Positions 47,723 to 56,813 of a DNA stretch of 64,000 nucleotides are shown piece by piece. Numbering within the stretch: the first letter of the stretch is position 1; every line of letters starts with the position of its first letter. A program made the translations under genes and the position numbers. Source of the stretch: Parasedimentitalea marina. Lineage in GTDB: Bacteria; Pseudomonadota; Alphaproteobacteria; Rhodobacterales; Rhodobacteraceae. Where the stretch lies: positions 62,001 to 126,000 of the forward strand of contig NZ_CP033220.1 of the NCBI RefSeq assembly GCF_004006175.1, written 5' to 3'. The notes below the pieces were generated by a model. The model made no database searches, was not told where the DNA came from, and was given only the letters and a program-made list of their open reading frames with translations.

Positions 47723-48631
47723 ATGGAGCACCCGTTGTTTTCCCTGTCGACCCGGCCAGACCGGCGTATTTTAAATTACCAGCATAATGGCGCTGAGATT
47801 ACTGTGGTGCCCTCGGTCAAGGGTCTGGCGACGATCCACGACAAGGATATCCTGATCTTTTGTATCAGTCAGCTGATGGCGGCGTTGAATGCGGGGCGCC
47901 AGGTCAGTCGTACGCTGCATCTGAAAGCGCATGATTTGTTGCTGGCCACCAACCGCGAGACCAGCGGCGATGCCTACCGTCGGCTGCGCGAAAGTTTTGA
48001 GCGTCTTGTCGGCACCCGGATTACCACCAATATCGTCACTGGCGGGCAAGAGGTGACCACGGGGTTTGGTCTTATCGAAAGCTGGGAGATCATCCGCAAG
48101 GCCAAAGGCGGCCGTATGGTCAATGTGACTGTGACGCTGTCGGACTGGCTGTTTCGGGCGGTGCTGTCGAAGTCGGTCCTGACGCTCAACCGGGACTATT
48201 TTCGCCTGCGTAAACCGCTGGAGCGGCGGGTCTATGAGTTGGCGCGCAAGCATTGCGGACGGCAGGACAGCTGGCAAATTTCGGTGGAAACCCTGTTGAA
48301 GAAATCGGGCTCCGCCTCTCCACGCCGGGTTTTTCGCAAGATGATCCGCGACATGATCACAGCACAGCCCCTGCCGGATTACGCACTGGAAGAATTGCCC
48401 GGTGATCTGATCCGCTTTAGCCAGAAACATATGGTCACCGAAGTGGGCAGTGCCAATGCGCCGGTCCTGAAGTCGGTGACGCTGGAGCACGCCCGTGAGA
48501 TGCTGCCGGGTGTGGATGTCTATGCACTGGAGGCCGAGTGGCGTGCGATGTGGGCGCGTTCGGGCAGTCCGCGTCTGCGCCAGGCAGATGCTGCTTTCCT
48601 GGGCTGGGTCAAAAAACGCAGCGCTGATTAG
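47723..48631 (+). CDS. repA: Plasmid replication initiator RepA
   Basis: 302 residues, intact. LFSLSTRPDRRILNYQHNGAEITVVPSVKGLATIHDKDILIF is the start of the replication protein A family widespread on roseobacter plasmids. Winged-helix blocks follow (AYRRLRESFERLVGTRITTNI; LERRVYELARKHCG; LLKKSGSASPRRVFRKMIRDM). It should bind the iterons upstream and open the origin. An in-frame stop at 47684-47686 limits the start to the ATG at 47723. The compatibility subtype (RepA-I to IV) needs a tree. Confidence 0.92.
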   Translation: MEHPLFSLSTRPDRRILNYQHNGAEITVVPSVKGLATIHDKDILIFCISQLMAALNAGRQVSRTLHLKAHDLLLATNRETSGDAYRRLRESFERLVGTRITTNIVTGGQEVTTGFGLIESWEIIRKAKGGRMVNVTVTLSDWLFRAVLSKSVLTLNRDYFRLRKPLERRVYELARKHCGRQDSWQISVETLLKKSGSASPRRVFRKMIRDMITAQPLPDYALEELPGDLIRFSQKHMVTEVGSANAPVLKSVTLEHAREMLPGVDVYALEAEWRAMWARSGSPRLRQADAAFLGWVKKRSAD

Positions 48632-48790
48632 GCCTGCTTTTCCGGTTTGTTTCCCCCTTAACGATCGCTTCCGGGACGGGCTGAGGGTCATTGTGGTGAC
48701 GGGCTTATCCTTGGGGAAAACAGGCTCTGATATTGGGGTATCGCCGGTGCCACCCCTGATAGAGGCGCCGAAAAAGGGCATCCCGTTGGC

Positions 48791-50035
48791 TTACATCTGA
48801 ATGCGTTTTGCGGCAGGCACCAGGGCGTTGATCTGGGCGATGTGTTCGGGCAGGCAGCGGCTCAGGAAATCATAGGTCTCCCCCACATGGGCGCGCGCAT
48901 TGGGGCCGAGATGCGCATAGGTGCCGGGGTTTTCCAACACATCCACGACCTGGCTTGCCAGCGCCTGGACATCAAAGAAATCCACCAGCATGCCAGTCTC
49001 GCCATGGGTCACCGCCTCGCGCACCGGGGCGACATCAGCCGCCACCACCGTGGCCTGCATCGACATCGCTTCCAGCAGCGACCAGCTGAGCACAAAGGGC
49101 ATGGTCAAATAGATATGACAGCGGCTGATGCGGATGATGCGGCAAAGATCATCATAGGGCACCTTGCCGAGAAAATGCACCCGGTTCCAGTCGACGCTGT
49201 CGCCCAGCTCTTCCTCCATCTCCCCACGCAATCCATTGGTGTGTTTGCTTTCGGGGCCATAAGAGGTTTCATTGCCGCCGATCATCAGCACCCGCGCTTT
49301 GGGTCGGTCCTTTAGGATTTGGGGCAGGGCGCGCATCATGATGTGAAAGCCGCGGGCCCGTTCCATATTGCGGGCCACATAGGTCACCACCTCGTCGGCG
49401 CGGGTCAAGGGGTGCTCCAGTCGCCCCAGTCCTATCCAGGCCTTGGGGTCGGGCAAAAGCCGATCGGTGCGAATACCATCATGGCAGGTATACATGCGAT
49501 CATGGAACGAGGTCGGAAACCGGTCGCGCTGCCAATAAGTCGGCACATGGCCGAGATCGACACTTTCGATACTGGCGTAAGGCACTGTGTTGCGGGCCTT
49601 GGCAAAAAAGCCGGCCTGATCATTGGATGGGCTGTCCGGGTCAAAGCCCACCAGCCCGCCAGTGGTGTTATAGAAATACTCAAAGAAGCCGATCACCGGC
49701 ACATCCGGCCAGATCTCTTTTACAAACAGCAGCTCTCCCCAGCCAGTATGGCCAATGACGATATCTGGCTTGAAGCCATCACTTTTCTCGAAGGAGCGCA
49801 GCGCCATGGCGGCTCCCAGACCTGCCCCGGCCGCGTCCTCCCAATCCTTGGAGAGCCCGTAAGAGTCTTTGCTGGCCTGATGATGCACCCGGTACGTGAC
49901 GGTTTTCACGCCTTTGATCTGTATATTCGGGCGCTGGGTCAGAAAGACCAGCTCATGACCGCCCTGTGCCGCCAGCCAGGTGAGGATCTCGCGGTATTGA
50001 CCGGGCATATTCTGATGGACAAAAAGGAGTTTCAT
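48791..50035 (-). CDS. Glycosyltransferase family 4 protein
   Basis: 414 residues, intact. MKLLFVHQNMPGQYREILTWLAAQGGHELVFLTQ is a distinctive N-terminus of a GT4 subgroup. DIVIGHTGWGELLFVKEIWPDVPVIGFFEYFY, VVTYVARNMERARGFHIMMRALP and ARVLMIGGNETSYG match it, and HIYLTMPFVLSWSLLEAMSMQATVVA is the donor motif with Glu in SWSLLEAM. It stands between repA and the T2SS genes with no polysaccharide neighbours. It is convergent with repA, with a 159-bp gap holding no clear terminator. Confidence 0.87.
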   Translation of the reverse strand: MKLLFVHQNMPGQYREILTWLAAQGGHELVFLTQRPNIQIKGVKTVTYRVHHQASKDSYGLSKDWEDAAGAGLGAAMALRSFEKSDGFKPDIVIGHTGWGELLFVKEIWPDVPVIGFFEYFYNTTGGLVGFDPDSPSNDQAGFFAKARNTVPYASIESVDLGHVPTYWQRDRFPTSFHDRMYTCHDGIRTDRLLPDPKAWIGLGRLEHPLTRADEVVTYVARNMERARGFHIMMRALPQILKDRPKARVLMIGGNETSYGPESKHTNGLRGEMEEELGDSVDWNRVHFLGKVPYDDLCRIIRISRCHIYLTMPFVLSWSLLEAMSMQATVVAADVAPVREAVTHGETGMLVDFFDVQALASQVVDVLENPGTYAHLGPNARAHVGETYDFLSRCLPEHIAQINALVPAAKRIQM

Positions 50036-50275
50036 AAATGCGTCCTGTCATCTGTCTGCTTGGAAATACCCTATGCATGCCGGGGGAACCGGGTCTGCGC
50101 AAGTGGGGAGTTTTTGGCAGGACTGTGTCTTATCTGCCGGGGATGGGCCCGGTTCGAGAAACGCGCAGAAAACCGTGCGCTTTGATGCAAACTTCTCTAA
50201 TGTGCATGCAACAGGCAAACGGTGCAGCATTATTTGCCCACCGGTCCAGCGATATAACGATAAGAGAGCAGATCC

Positions 50276-52273
50276 ATGAATACCTCGGCAGTGTTGCAGC
50301 ACAATAAGCTGAAGCCAGCGCGATCCTTTCGTGTTTGGGGCTGTAATGTGATTTTACCTGCTCTCTTGCTGTTGCTGGTCTGGCCTTTTTCTCTGTTCGC
50401 TCAGGTTACGCTGAACCTGCGCGATGCCGATCTGCGCAGTTTTGTCGAAATCGTCTCAGAGGCAACGGGGCGCAGTTTTGTCTTGGATCCTGCGGTCCGG
50501 GGAACTGTAACCGTGCTGGCACCGGACACAATGTCGCCGGAGGACCTCTATGAGGTGTTCCTCTCTGTGCTGGAACTGAATCGGCTGACCATTATTGATG
50601 GGGTGGGGGCGGATCGGGTTGTGCCGATGAATGCCGCCCGTGAGCTGGCTCCAGGTGGCGGTCAACCACTGCCGGGTGGCTTTGAGACCCGGGTGATTTC
50701 GGTGCGTCATATCTCTTTGCAAGAGGTGGTTGAGGTGGTGCGTCCGCTGTTGCCCGCTGAGGCGGTGATTACACCCGTGCGGGGCGCCAAGCGGTTGATA
50801 CTGTCGGACCGGGGGGCCAATCTCGACCGTATTTCTGATCTGATCAAGCGGCTGGATCAACCCCGCAGGTCAGATCCGGTGGAAATCATCCGGTTGCAGA
50901 ATGCCTCGGCCTCGGATGTGATGCAGGTGGTGCAGGCCATGGATCTGATCCAGGACGGGGCAGCCATCAGTATCGACCGGCGTTCGAATGCCTTGGTGCT
51001 CTCGGGGCCCGAAGCGCTGCGTCACCGGGTGCGGGTGCTGGTGTCCGAGCTCGACACCCAGCGTGATACAGTGGTCGCGCGCACCATCGGGTTGAACTAT
51101 GCAGATGCGGCTTCGATTGCGGATGTGGTGTTGCGCACGCTGAATGCCGAGGGCGGGGGCAATGTGCGGGCTCCTGTACGCATCGTGCCAGAACCACAGA
51201 CCAACTCGCTTTTGGTCTCGGCCCCGCGAGAGCGGATAGACGAGATCGTACAGATGGTGCGCTATCTGGATCGGCGCCCGACCCAGGTTCTGGTCGAGGC
51301 GATCATTTTTGAGATATCGGTTGAAGGTCTGCGCGATCTCTCGGTGCAATTTGGGGCGGTGCTGAATAATGCGCTGGTAGGGGGCGCGCAGTTTTCCCTG
51401 CCAGGGCGCACCAGTCTGATCAATCTGATGTCCGCGCTCAGCAGTGGCGAGACCGCCGATCTTGGCAATGGAGGGTTTCTGGGCGGTGGCCGTTACAACG
51501 AAAGTGACGGCGACGGGCTGGTGGGGCTTTTGACGGCGATCAATTCGGTGAGTTCCACCCGGCTTTTGTCGACCCCCTCAATTTTGACGCTGAACAATCA
51601 GGAAGCTGAGATCGTGGTTGCGCAGAATGTGCCTTTTGTCACCGGCAGCTTTTCCACCGTCAGCGGTGGCACCGCAGTTGAAAACCCCTTTCAAACCATT
51701 GAGCGCCTGGATGTGGGTCTGACACTGAATGTCACGCCGCAGATCAATGCGGACCGCACCGTACGCCTGCTGATCAAGCAGGAGGTTTCGAACCTCACCA
51801 ATAGTACTGCGTCTTCGGGCGGTGAAATCACCACACGGCGTGCGATCTCGACCACCGCGCTGGTGCGAGACGGAGCGGTCATCATGTTGGGTGGCCTGTT
51901 GGAAAATGGCTCAGGGGCGGTCAGTCAAAAGGTCCCCGGACTGGCAGAGCTCCCTCTTCTGGGCAACCTGTTTCGCGGCAAGAATGCCACCGGTCGGCAG
52001 CGGGTGCTTTTGGTGCTTCTGCGTCCGCAGGTGGTGTCATCAGACGCTGAGGCCGCCCGCATTACCCGACAGTTGTCACGCAAAGCGCGGGACGTCAGCG
52101 CCTCTATTGCGCCCGTGGATGATGGAAGATACCCCAGAACCCAGCTGGGCTATCTTCCCTTTGACGGGGCCGATCTAAACCAACCGTTTGATGCTGGATT
52201 CATTGATGATGTCGCGCAAAGCCGAAACTACCCCCCTCTCCCCAGTCGGCTCCGCTTCAACGCAGGCAACTGA
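50276..52273 (+). CDS. gspD: Type II secretion system secretin GspD
   Basis: 665 residues, intact. Signal segment VILPALLLLLVWPFSLFAQ, then the N0 domain (VTLNLRDADLRSFVEIVSEATGRSFVLDP), N1-N3 repeats (RVISVRHISLQEVVEVVRPLL; ARTIGLNYADAASIADVVLRTL) and the secretin core (VLVEAIIFEISVEGLRDLSVQFG; SILTLNNQEAEIVVAQNVPFVTGS; VPGLAELPLLGNLFRG). It forms the outer-membrane pore. AGAG precedes the start. The preceding 240 bp (50036-50275) should hold the promoter of gspDEF. Confidence 0.95.
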   Translation: MNTSAVLQHNKLKPARSFRVWGCNVILPALLLLLVWPFSLFAQVTLNLRDADLRSFVEIVSEATGRSFVLDPAVRGTVTVLAPDTMSPEDLYEVFLSVLELNRLTIIDGVGADRVVPMNAARELAPGGGQPLPGGFETRVISVRHISLQEVVEVVRPLLPAEAVITPVRGAKRLILSDRGANLDRISDLIKRLDQPRRSDPVEIIRLQNASASDVMQVVQAMDLIQDGAAISIDRRSNALVLSGPEALRHRVRVLVSELDTQRDTVVARTIGLNYADAASIADVVLRTLNAEGGGNVRAPVRIVPEPQTNSLLVSAPRERIDEIVQMVRYLDRRPTQVLVEAIIFEISVEGLRDLSVQFGAVLNNALVGGAQFSLPGRTSLINLMSALSSGETADLGNGGFLGGGRYNESDGDGLVGLLTAINSVSSTRLLSTPSILTLNNQEAEIVVAQNVPFVTGSFSTVSGGTAVENPFQTIERLDVGLTLNVTPQINADRTVRLLIKQEVSNLTNSTASSGGEITTRRAISTTALVRDGAVIMLGGLLENGSGAVSQKVPGLAELPLLGNLFRGKNATGRQRVLLVLLRPQVVSSDAEAARITRQLSRKARDVSASIAPVDDGRYPRTQLGYLPFDGADLNQPFDAGFIDDVAQSRNYPPLPSRLRFNAGN

Positions 52274-53737
52274 TCCTGACGCTGCAGACCTTCGGCTGCC
52301 CTTTGTTTTTGCCCAGAGCCAGCAGGTGGTTCTGGAGGGGGAGAAATTGACAGCAGGCCCTGACGCTACTCAGCTCGGGCTGCGTGAAGCGCAGCGGCGA
52401 TTGGGGGCAAACAGGGCTGTCAGCGTGGTGCGGGCCGACCGGATGGGGTTTGAGACCGCCTTGGCCCGGGCCTATCAGTCGGGCGCTGTTGCTGAGGCCG
52501 GAGTGGCGGGCGAAATCAGCTTTGATCTTGAGGAAGCGGCCTTTTCCCGCCGTCAGCGCGATCTGCTGGATGAGCCGGGAGATGCGCCGGTCATTCAACT
52601 GGTGAACCGGCTCCTGCGGCAGGCCGTGCAGAGCAGTGCATCGGATCTGCATATCGAACCTCATGAAGGCGGTCTGCGGGTGCGCATGCGTATTGACGGG
52701 GTGTTGCAGGAAGTGATGGACCGCGCCGATGTGCCGGTGCGCCGGATCGTGTCGCGGCTCAAAGTCATGGCCGGGCTGGATATCGCGGAAACCCGGCTGC
52801 CGCAGGACGGGCGCATCCCGCTGTCGCTGGGCGGAAAAGGGATCGACACCCGGGTCAGCTCGCTGCCAGGTCACTATGGCGAGCGGGTTGTGCTGCGGAT
52901 TCTTGACCGCAGTGCCGGGCTGATGCCGCTGGACCGGCTGGGCCTGTCAGCGGTGCAAGAGACCCAGTTGCGGCGCCTTGCTGATTTTCCTGATGGGATC
53001 ATTCTGGCCACCGGCCCGACCGGCGCCGGGAAGACGACGACACTTTATTCGCTGTTGCAGCTCTCTGATCGGGATGAGCGTAATGTGGTGACGGTGGAAG
53101 ATCCGATCGAGTATGATTTGCCCGGGGTATCGCAAAGCCAGATCAATGCAGCCATCGGTATGAGCTTTGCTGCTGGGTTGCGTGCCATTCTGCGCCAGGA
53201 TCCGGATGTGATCCTGGTGGGCGAAGTGCGCGATGGTGAGACGGCCAGCACCGCGGCTCAGGCGGCGCTGACCGGGCACCTGGTGTTTTCCTCGCTGCAT
53301 GCCAACAGCTCGGCAGGGGCCGTGGTACGGTTGCGTGATCTCGGGCTTGATGACTTTCTGATTGCGGCAACGCTGCGGGGGTGATCGCGCAGCGGCTGCT
53401 GCGCAGGCTGTGCCTGCAGTGCCGCAGCTCTCATGCGCCAGCTCCGGATGAGGCGGCGCATTTTCTGCGGTGTGGGATGAGCCCCCGCAGCAGCTGTTTC
53501 GCGCCACGGGATGCAGCGCCTGTCAGGGTCTGGGCACAGCGGTCGGCTGGGGATTTTGAGATCACCAGGATCACCCCGGAGCTGCGCGGAGCGATTGATG
53601 CAGGGGTTAGTGAAACCGCCCTGAAGGAGCTGGCGCTGGCTCCGGAGGAAACCCTGACGGGTCAGGGGTTGGCGGCGGTGGCGGCGGGCACCGTCAGTCT
53701 CGAAGAGGTGCTGCGGGTTGCGGGAGATATGGCATGA
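52206..53737 (+). CDS. gspE: Type II secretion ATPase GspE (frameshifts)
   Basis: About 510 residues. ASDLHIEPHEGGLRVRMRIDG is the N2 domain, IILATGPTGAGKTTTLYSL is Walker A, VEDPIEYDLPGVSQSQIN the Asp box, LRQDPDVILVGEVRDGETA Walker B and TGHLVFSSLHANSSAGA the His box. The zinc tetracysteine appears only after repair: LCLQCR in one frame and TGCSACQG in another. Bases are missing near 53381, 53478 and 53555. It powers pseudopilus growth from the cytoplasm. The start overlaps gspD by about 68 bp, because no later in-frame start exists. Confidence 0.92.
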
Positions 53738-54938
53738 GGGCCTACCGCTATACTGCCTTTACAGCCCAGGGTCGCCGCCGCACTGGTTCGGTTGTGGCCG
53801 AAACGGAAAGAGATGCGGCCGTGCAATTGCAGGCGCAGGATCTCTTTGTTTCCGAGCTGAGCGAAGCAAAGCTGTGTCCGGCGCGCGCTCTGGCTGGCGC
53901 CGACGGCTTACTCCGGAACTACAAGCGGTCTTCACCCGCCAGATGGCCGTGCTGTTGGAGGCTGAGCTTCCGGTTGATGCCGCCCTGGAAGCGGTGCGGG
54001 CGGGTGGCCATCCGGCTTTGGATGCGGTGGCGGCTGAGGCCCGGGCCGCGCTGCTGGACGGTGCGCCATTGTCCGCCGCGCTGGAGGGGTCCGGGGCTGG
54101 GTTTGGGCCCTATTATCTTGCGGCGTTGCGGGCAGGTGAAGGCGCCGGGGAGCTTTCAGCGGTGTGTTCAGAATTGGCCACATATCTGGAAGAACAGGAC
54201 AGCGGGCGGGCGCAAATCGTCACGGCCCTGATTTATCCAGGTTTTGTGGCGGCGGTTTCGCTGCTGGTCTGCGGTATCTTAATGGTCAACGTGGCGCCCG
54301 AGATTGTGTCGATGTTTGAAATGACGGGCCGTCCGTTGCCGCCGCTGACCCAGGCGGTGATGGGGCTGTCGGACTGGATCGGGCGCCAGGCGCTGGTGTT
54401 GATCCTGCTGTCAGGCGCGGGAGTTCTGCTGCTTTTGGCGGTGCCACGTGTGACGGTGCTGCGTAGCCTGCGAGACCGGCTGGTGCTGCGTTTGCCGATA
54501 CTGGGACCTTTGCGGCGGCAGGCGGAGGCGGTGCAGTATATGCGCACGCTGGCCCTGGTGCTGGGATCACGACATGCGGTGCTGAGTGCAGTGGACAGCG
54601 CTGCTGAGGTCCTCTCGGTTGCCAGTTTCCGGAACCAGGCCGAGACGGTCTCGGCGGCGGTGCGCCAGGGTGAAAGCCTGGCCCGGGCGCTTGAACGGTT
54701 GTCTTTCCTGCCGCCGGTTGCGCGCCAGCTGATTGGCGCCGGCGAGATTTCGGTCCGGTTGGCGCCCATGACCAAACGGGCGGCTGTTCTCACCGAGCAG
54801 GGGCTGTCAGCCCGTCGCAAACGCATTGCGGCGCTGCTTGAGCCAATGCTGATGATTCTGGTCGGTGTCCTGGTGCTGGTGATTGTGCTGGCCGTCTTGC
54901 TGCCAATCTTTGACCTGCAGGCAGCGGTGACGATCTAG
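53734..54938 (+). CDS. gspF: Type II secretion inner-membrane platform protein GspF (one frameshift)
   Basis: About 401 residues. MRAYRYTAFTAQGRRRTGSV is the GspF N-terminus. A base lost near 53900 links it to RRRLTPELQAVFTRQMAVLLEAELPVDAALEAV. Two GspF domains surround three membrane segments (FVAAVSLLVCGILMVNVAPEIV; LVLILLSGAGVLLLLAV; MLMILVGVLVLVIVLAVLLPIF). Start and gspE stop overlap in ATGA. It ends only 10 bp from the convergent gspC stop. Confidence 0.92.
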
Positions 54939-54948
54939 GGACCTGCTG

Positions 54949-55412
54949 CTATTCTGGAAAGGCCAAGAGCTCTGCGGCTTCACCGTCCCGGCTGACCCAG
55001 AGACCGGCCTTATCGATCCGCATCACCGTGAGGCCGCCGTCCAGCACATCCCTGGCCGCACCAGGTGCTCACCAGTTGGATGTGAGACCATGGCCCAGGC
55101 CGTGCCGCCTGTCTGAACCACCCCATTCAGCGCATAGCCAAAGCTTTGTAGCGGGCGAACGGGTGGCTTTGGCGGTTGTGGTTCTGCGGCGGGAGTGGGG
55201 GGTTGCGGTTTGGGCGGCTGTTTCTCTCCAAACAGCGCCGACCAGCGGCGGTTTGGTCGGGGCTGCGGTTCTGCAACGCGGTCTGAGGCCGCCGGAGCTG
55301 CGTAGACTACGGCAGGGGCGGCGGGTGCACGCATCTCCAGCCACAGCTGCTGTCCTGCCCAAAGGGCAGCCGTCAGCGCAGGGAGCGTGCATATCACTGC
55401 AATCAAACGCAT
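54949..55412 (-). CDS. gspC: GspC-like type II secretion protein (one frameshift)
   Basis: About 154 residues. One N-terminal membrane helix (LIAVICTLPALTAALWAGQQLWL), a Pro-rich linker (KPQPPTPAAEPQPPKPPVRPL), then a homology-region domain (FGYALNGVVQTGGTAWAMVSHPTGEHLVRPGDVLDGGLTVMRIDKAGLWVSRDGE...). The last 35 residues need one G restored near 55055. It would link the secretin to the inner-membrane platform. It is short for GspC, with no PDZ domain. It is transcribed against gspDEF, which is unusual, since gspC normally precedes gspD. Confidence 0.75.
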
Positions 55413-55766
55413 GGGTGTGTTCCTTGCAGAGCTTAGAAATGGATATGACCCAGTTTGCCATAGCAGTCTGGGCTTCGTAAGGGCAAAATTTCAACTGTGG
55501 CTTGCCCGACCGGTAGAACGGCCCTGCGGTTTGACCGCAGGGCCGGCTTTGCGCGTCAGTTTTGTGAGGCTCAGACTGATATCGGGTGTTTTCGTGTCCT
55601 GTGGGGCCCAGTTGACAGTTTACCGTCTTTGGATCTGAGATCCCAATCCAGAAAAGTAGACGCGCAGGGGGGCGCGTGTTAAATTCACAGCAGCACTTAT
55701 CCTTCGATTGAGCAGATATAATTAGCGGGCCTTCTAAATGAGCCCCTCAGCAGGCAGAAAGATCAT
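55413..55766. other. 354-bp divergent non-coding region with an 11-bp hairpin
   Basis: Lies between gspC (minus) and the TPR lipoprotein gene (plus), so it should contain both promoters. GGCCCTGCGGT (55520-55530) and ACCGCAGGGCC (55534-55544) are perfect arms with a 3-nt loop and no T-run. No credible gene is present. Confidence 0.6.
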
Positions 55767-56285
55767 ATGATGAGGACAGTTATTTTTGCCAAGGTTAGCC
55801 TTGCCGCTGTAGCATTGGTGGTCTTGGGCAGCTGCAGTGACAGTGTGACCGGGGCGACTAGCTTTCAGTCTCGCTATGGGGTGGCCCGCACTGCACTGGA
55901 AAGCGGCAACTACGACAAGGCCAGGCGAGCCTATACCCGGTTGCTGCAGGAAGAGGCCGGACCGCTGACCCCTCGGTTGCAGTTAGAATATGCGCATACG
56001 GAATTGCGCAGTGGTAATTTTCAGCAGGCTGCCAGCCTGGCCGCCGGTTTGGTTGCCAGTCAGAAAGACGAGGCGCGCGCCGCCGCGCTTTCGGTACAGG
56101 GAACTGCGCAACATGAATTGGGGCTGCGCCTCTTGAGTGAAGGTAAGACCGCTGAAGGGAAAGCTCAGCTGCAAGCCGCCAGTGCTGCTTTTTCTGAGGT
56201 TCTGAAACAGTATTCCAGCCTGGACCCATTGGGCTCTATGGCGGGACGCAGAGCCAGTATTGAGGCCAGGTTAAAAACCCTATAG
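55767..56285 (+). CDS. TPR lipoprotein in the T2SS locus
   Basis: 172 residues. Signal and lipobox VALVVLGSC, with Cys at about 23. The rest is helical TPR-type (SRYGVARTALESGNYDKARRAYTRLL; LQLEYAHTELRSGNFQQAASLAAGL; ALSVQGTAQHELGLRLLSEGKTAEGKAQL). Small TPR lipoproteins can act as secretin pilotins (PilF/PilW-like), and its place between gspC and gspM makes that attractive, but it is inference. The stop lies 27 bp before the convergent gspM stop, with a 6-bp hairpin (56305-56322) between them. Confidence 0.75.
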   Translation: MMRTVIFAKVSLAAVALVVLGSCSDSVTGATSFQSRYGVARTALESGNYDKARRAYTRLLQEEAGPLTPRLQLEYAHTELRSGNFQQAASLAAGLVASQKDEARAAALSVQGTAQHELGLRLLSEGKTAEGKAQLQAASAAFSEVLKQYSSLDPLGSMAGRRASIEARLKTL

Positions 56286-56312
56286 CTGCAAAATAGCCTG
56301 TATTAGACCCTA

Positions 56313-56813
56313 TTATGGGTCTGATGCCGGGGACAGGGTCAGCCATACATTGACCTGATTGGGAGCGTCTGTGGCCTCAAAGCGAAACCCTTTGAACCGA
56401 TACCCCCAGTCGGGATGCGTGGTCGAGAGCCAATTGGCCAACCGGGCGAAATCAGCGCGCTCAAAGCGCATTTCTACTGTGCCGCCGGTGCCAGAGCGCA
56501 GTTCACCCAAAGAGGACCCCAGACCTGCAGCCCTCAGCCCGCTTTCCAACCCGCTCAGCCCAATGGCGCTGGCGGGTGCGGCAGAAAGGTCGGGCTGCTG
56601 CAGATTGATTTTTTCCACGGTCTGATCGGCGACCCAGACCAGCAGAGCCTGCGCCTCGGCCTCGGTGGCCTGTGCCTGCAGACGGTGATCATGCAAAGGC
56701 ACCAGAACCGTCAGAAAAATCCCCAGAGGCAACACCGCAAAGACCAGGGCGGCCACCAGCAGCCGTTCGCGGCGGCTGAGGCGCAAAAGCAGAGAGATCA
56801 GGCCAGTGTTCAT
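56313..56813 (-). CDS. gspM: Type II secretion protein GspM
   Basis: 166 residues, intact. LLLRLSRRERLLVAALVFAVLPLGIFLTVLVPL is the cytoplasmic tail and single membrane helix. The remaining periplasmic region (EMRFERADFARLANWLSTTHPDWGYRFKGFRFEA) is a ferredoxin-like fold typical of GspM. It pairs with GspL in the inner-membrane platform. Start overlaps the gspL stop by ATGA. Last gene of the gspGHIJKLM unit. Confidence 0.87.
   Translation of the reverse strand: MNTGLISLLLRLSRRERLLVAALVFAVLPLGIFLTVLVPLHDHRLQAQATEAEAQALLVWVADQTVEKINLQQPDLSAAPASAIGLSGLESGLRAAGLGSSLGELRSGTGGTVEMRFERADFARLANWLSTTHPDWGYRFKGFRFEATDAPNQVNVWLTLSPASDP

Noticed and set aside
50276-54938. gspDEF as type IV pilus genes (pilQ, pilB, pilC)
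   Set aside because: GspC, GspG with its calcium loop, GspH-M and the GspD domain order identify a T2SS. No pilT, pilM or pilN is present.
55520-55544. 11-bp GC hairpin as a terminator
   Set aside because: It lies between divergent genes, and neither strand has a T-run after it.
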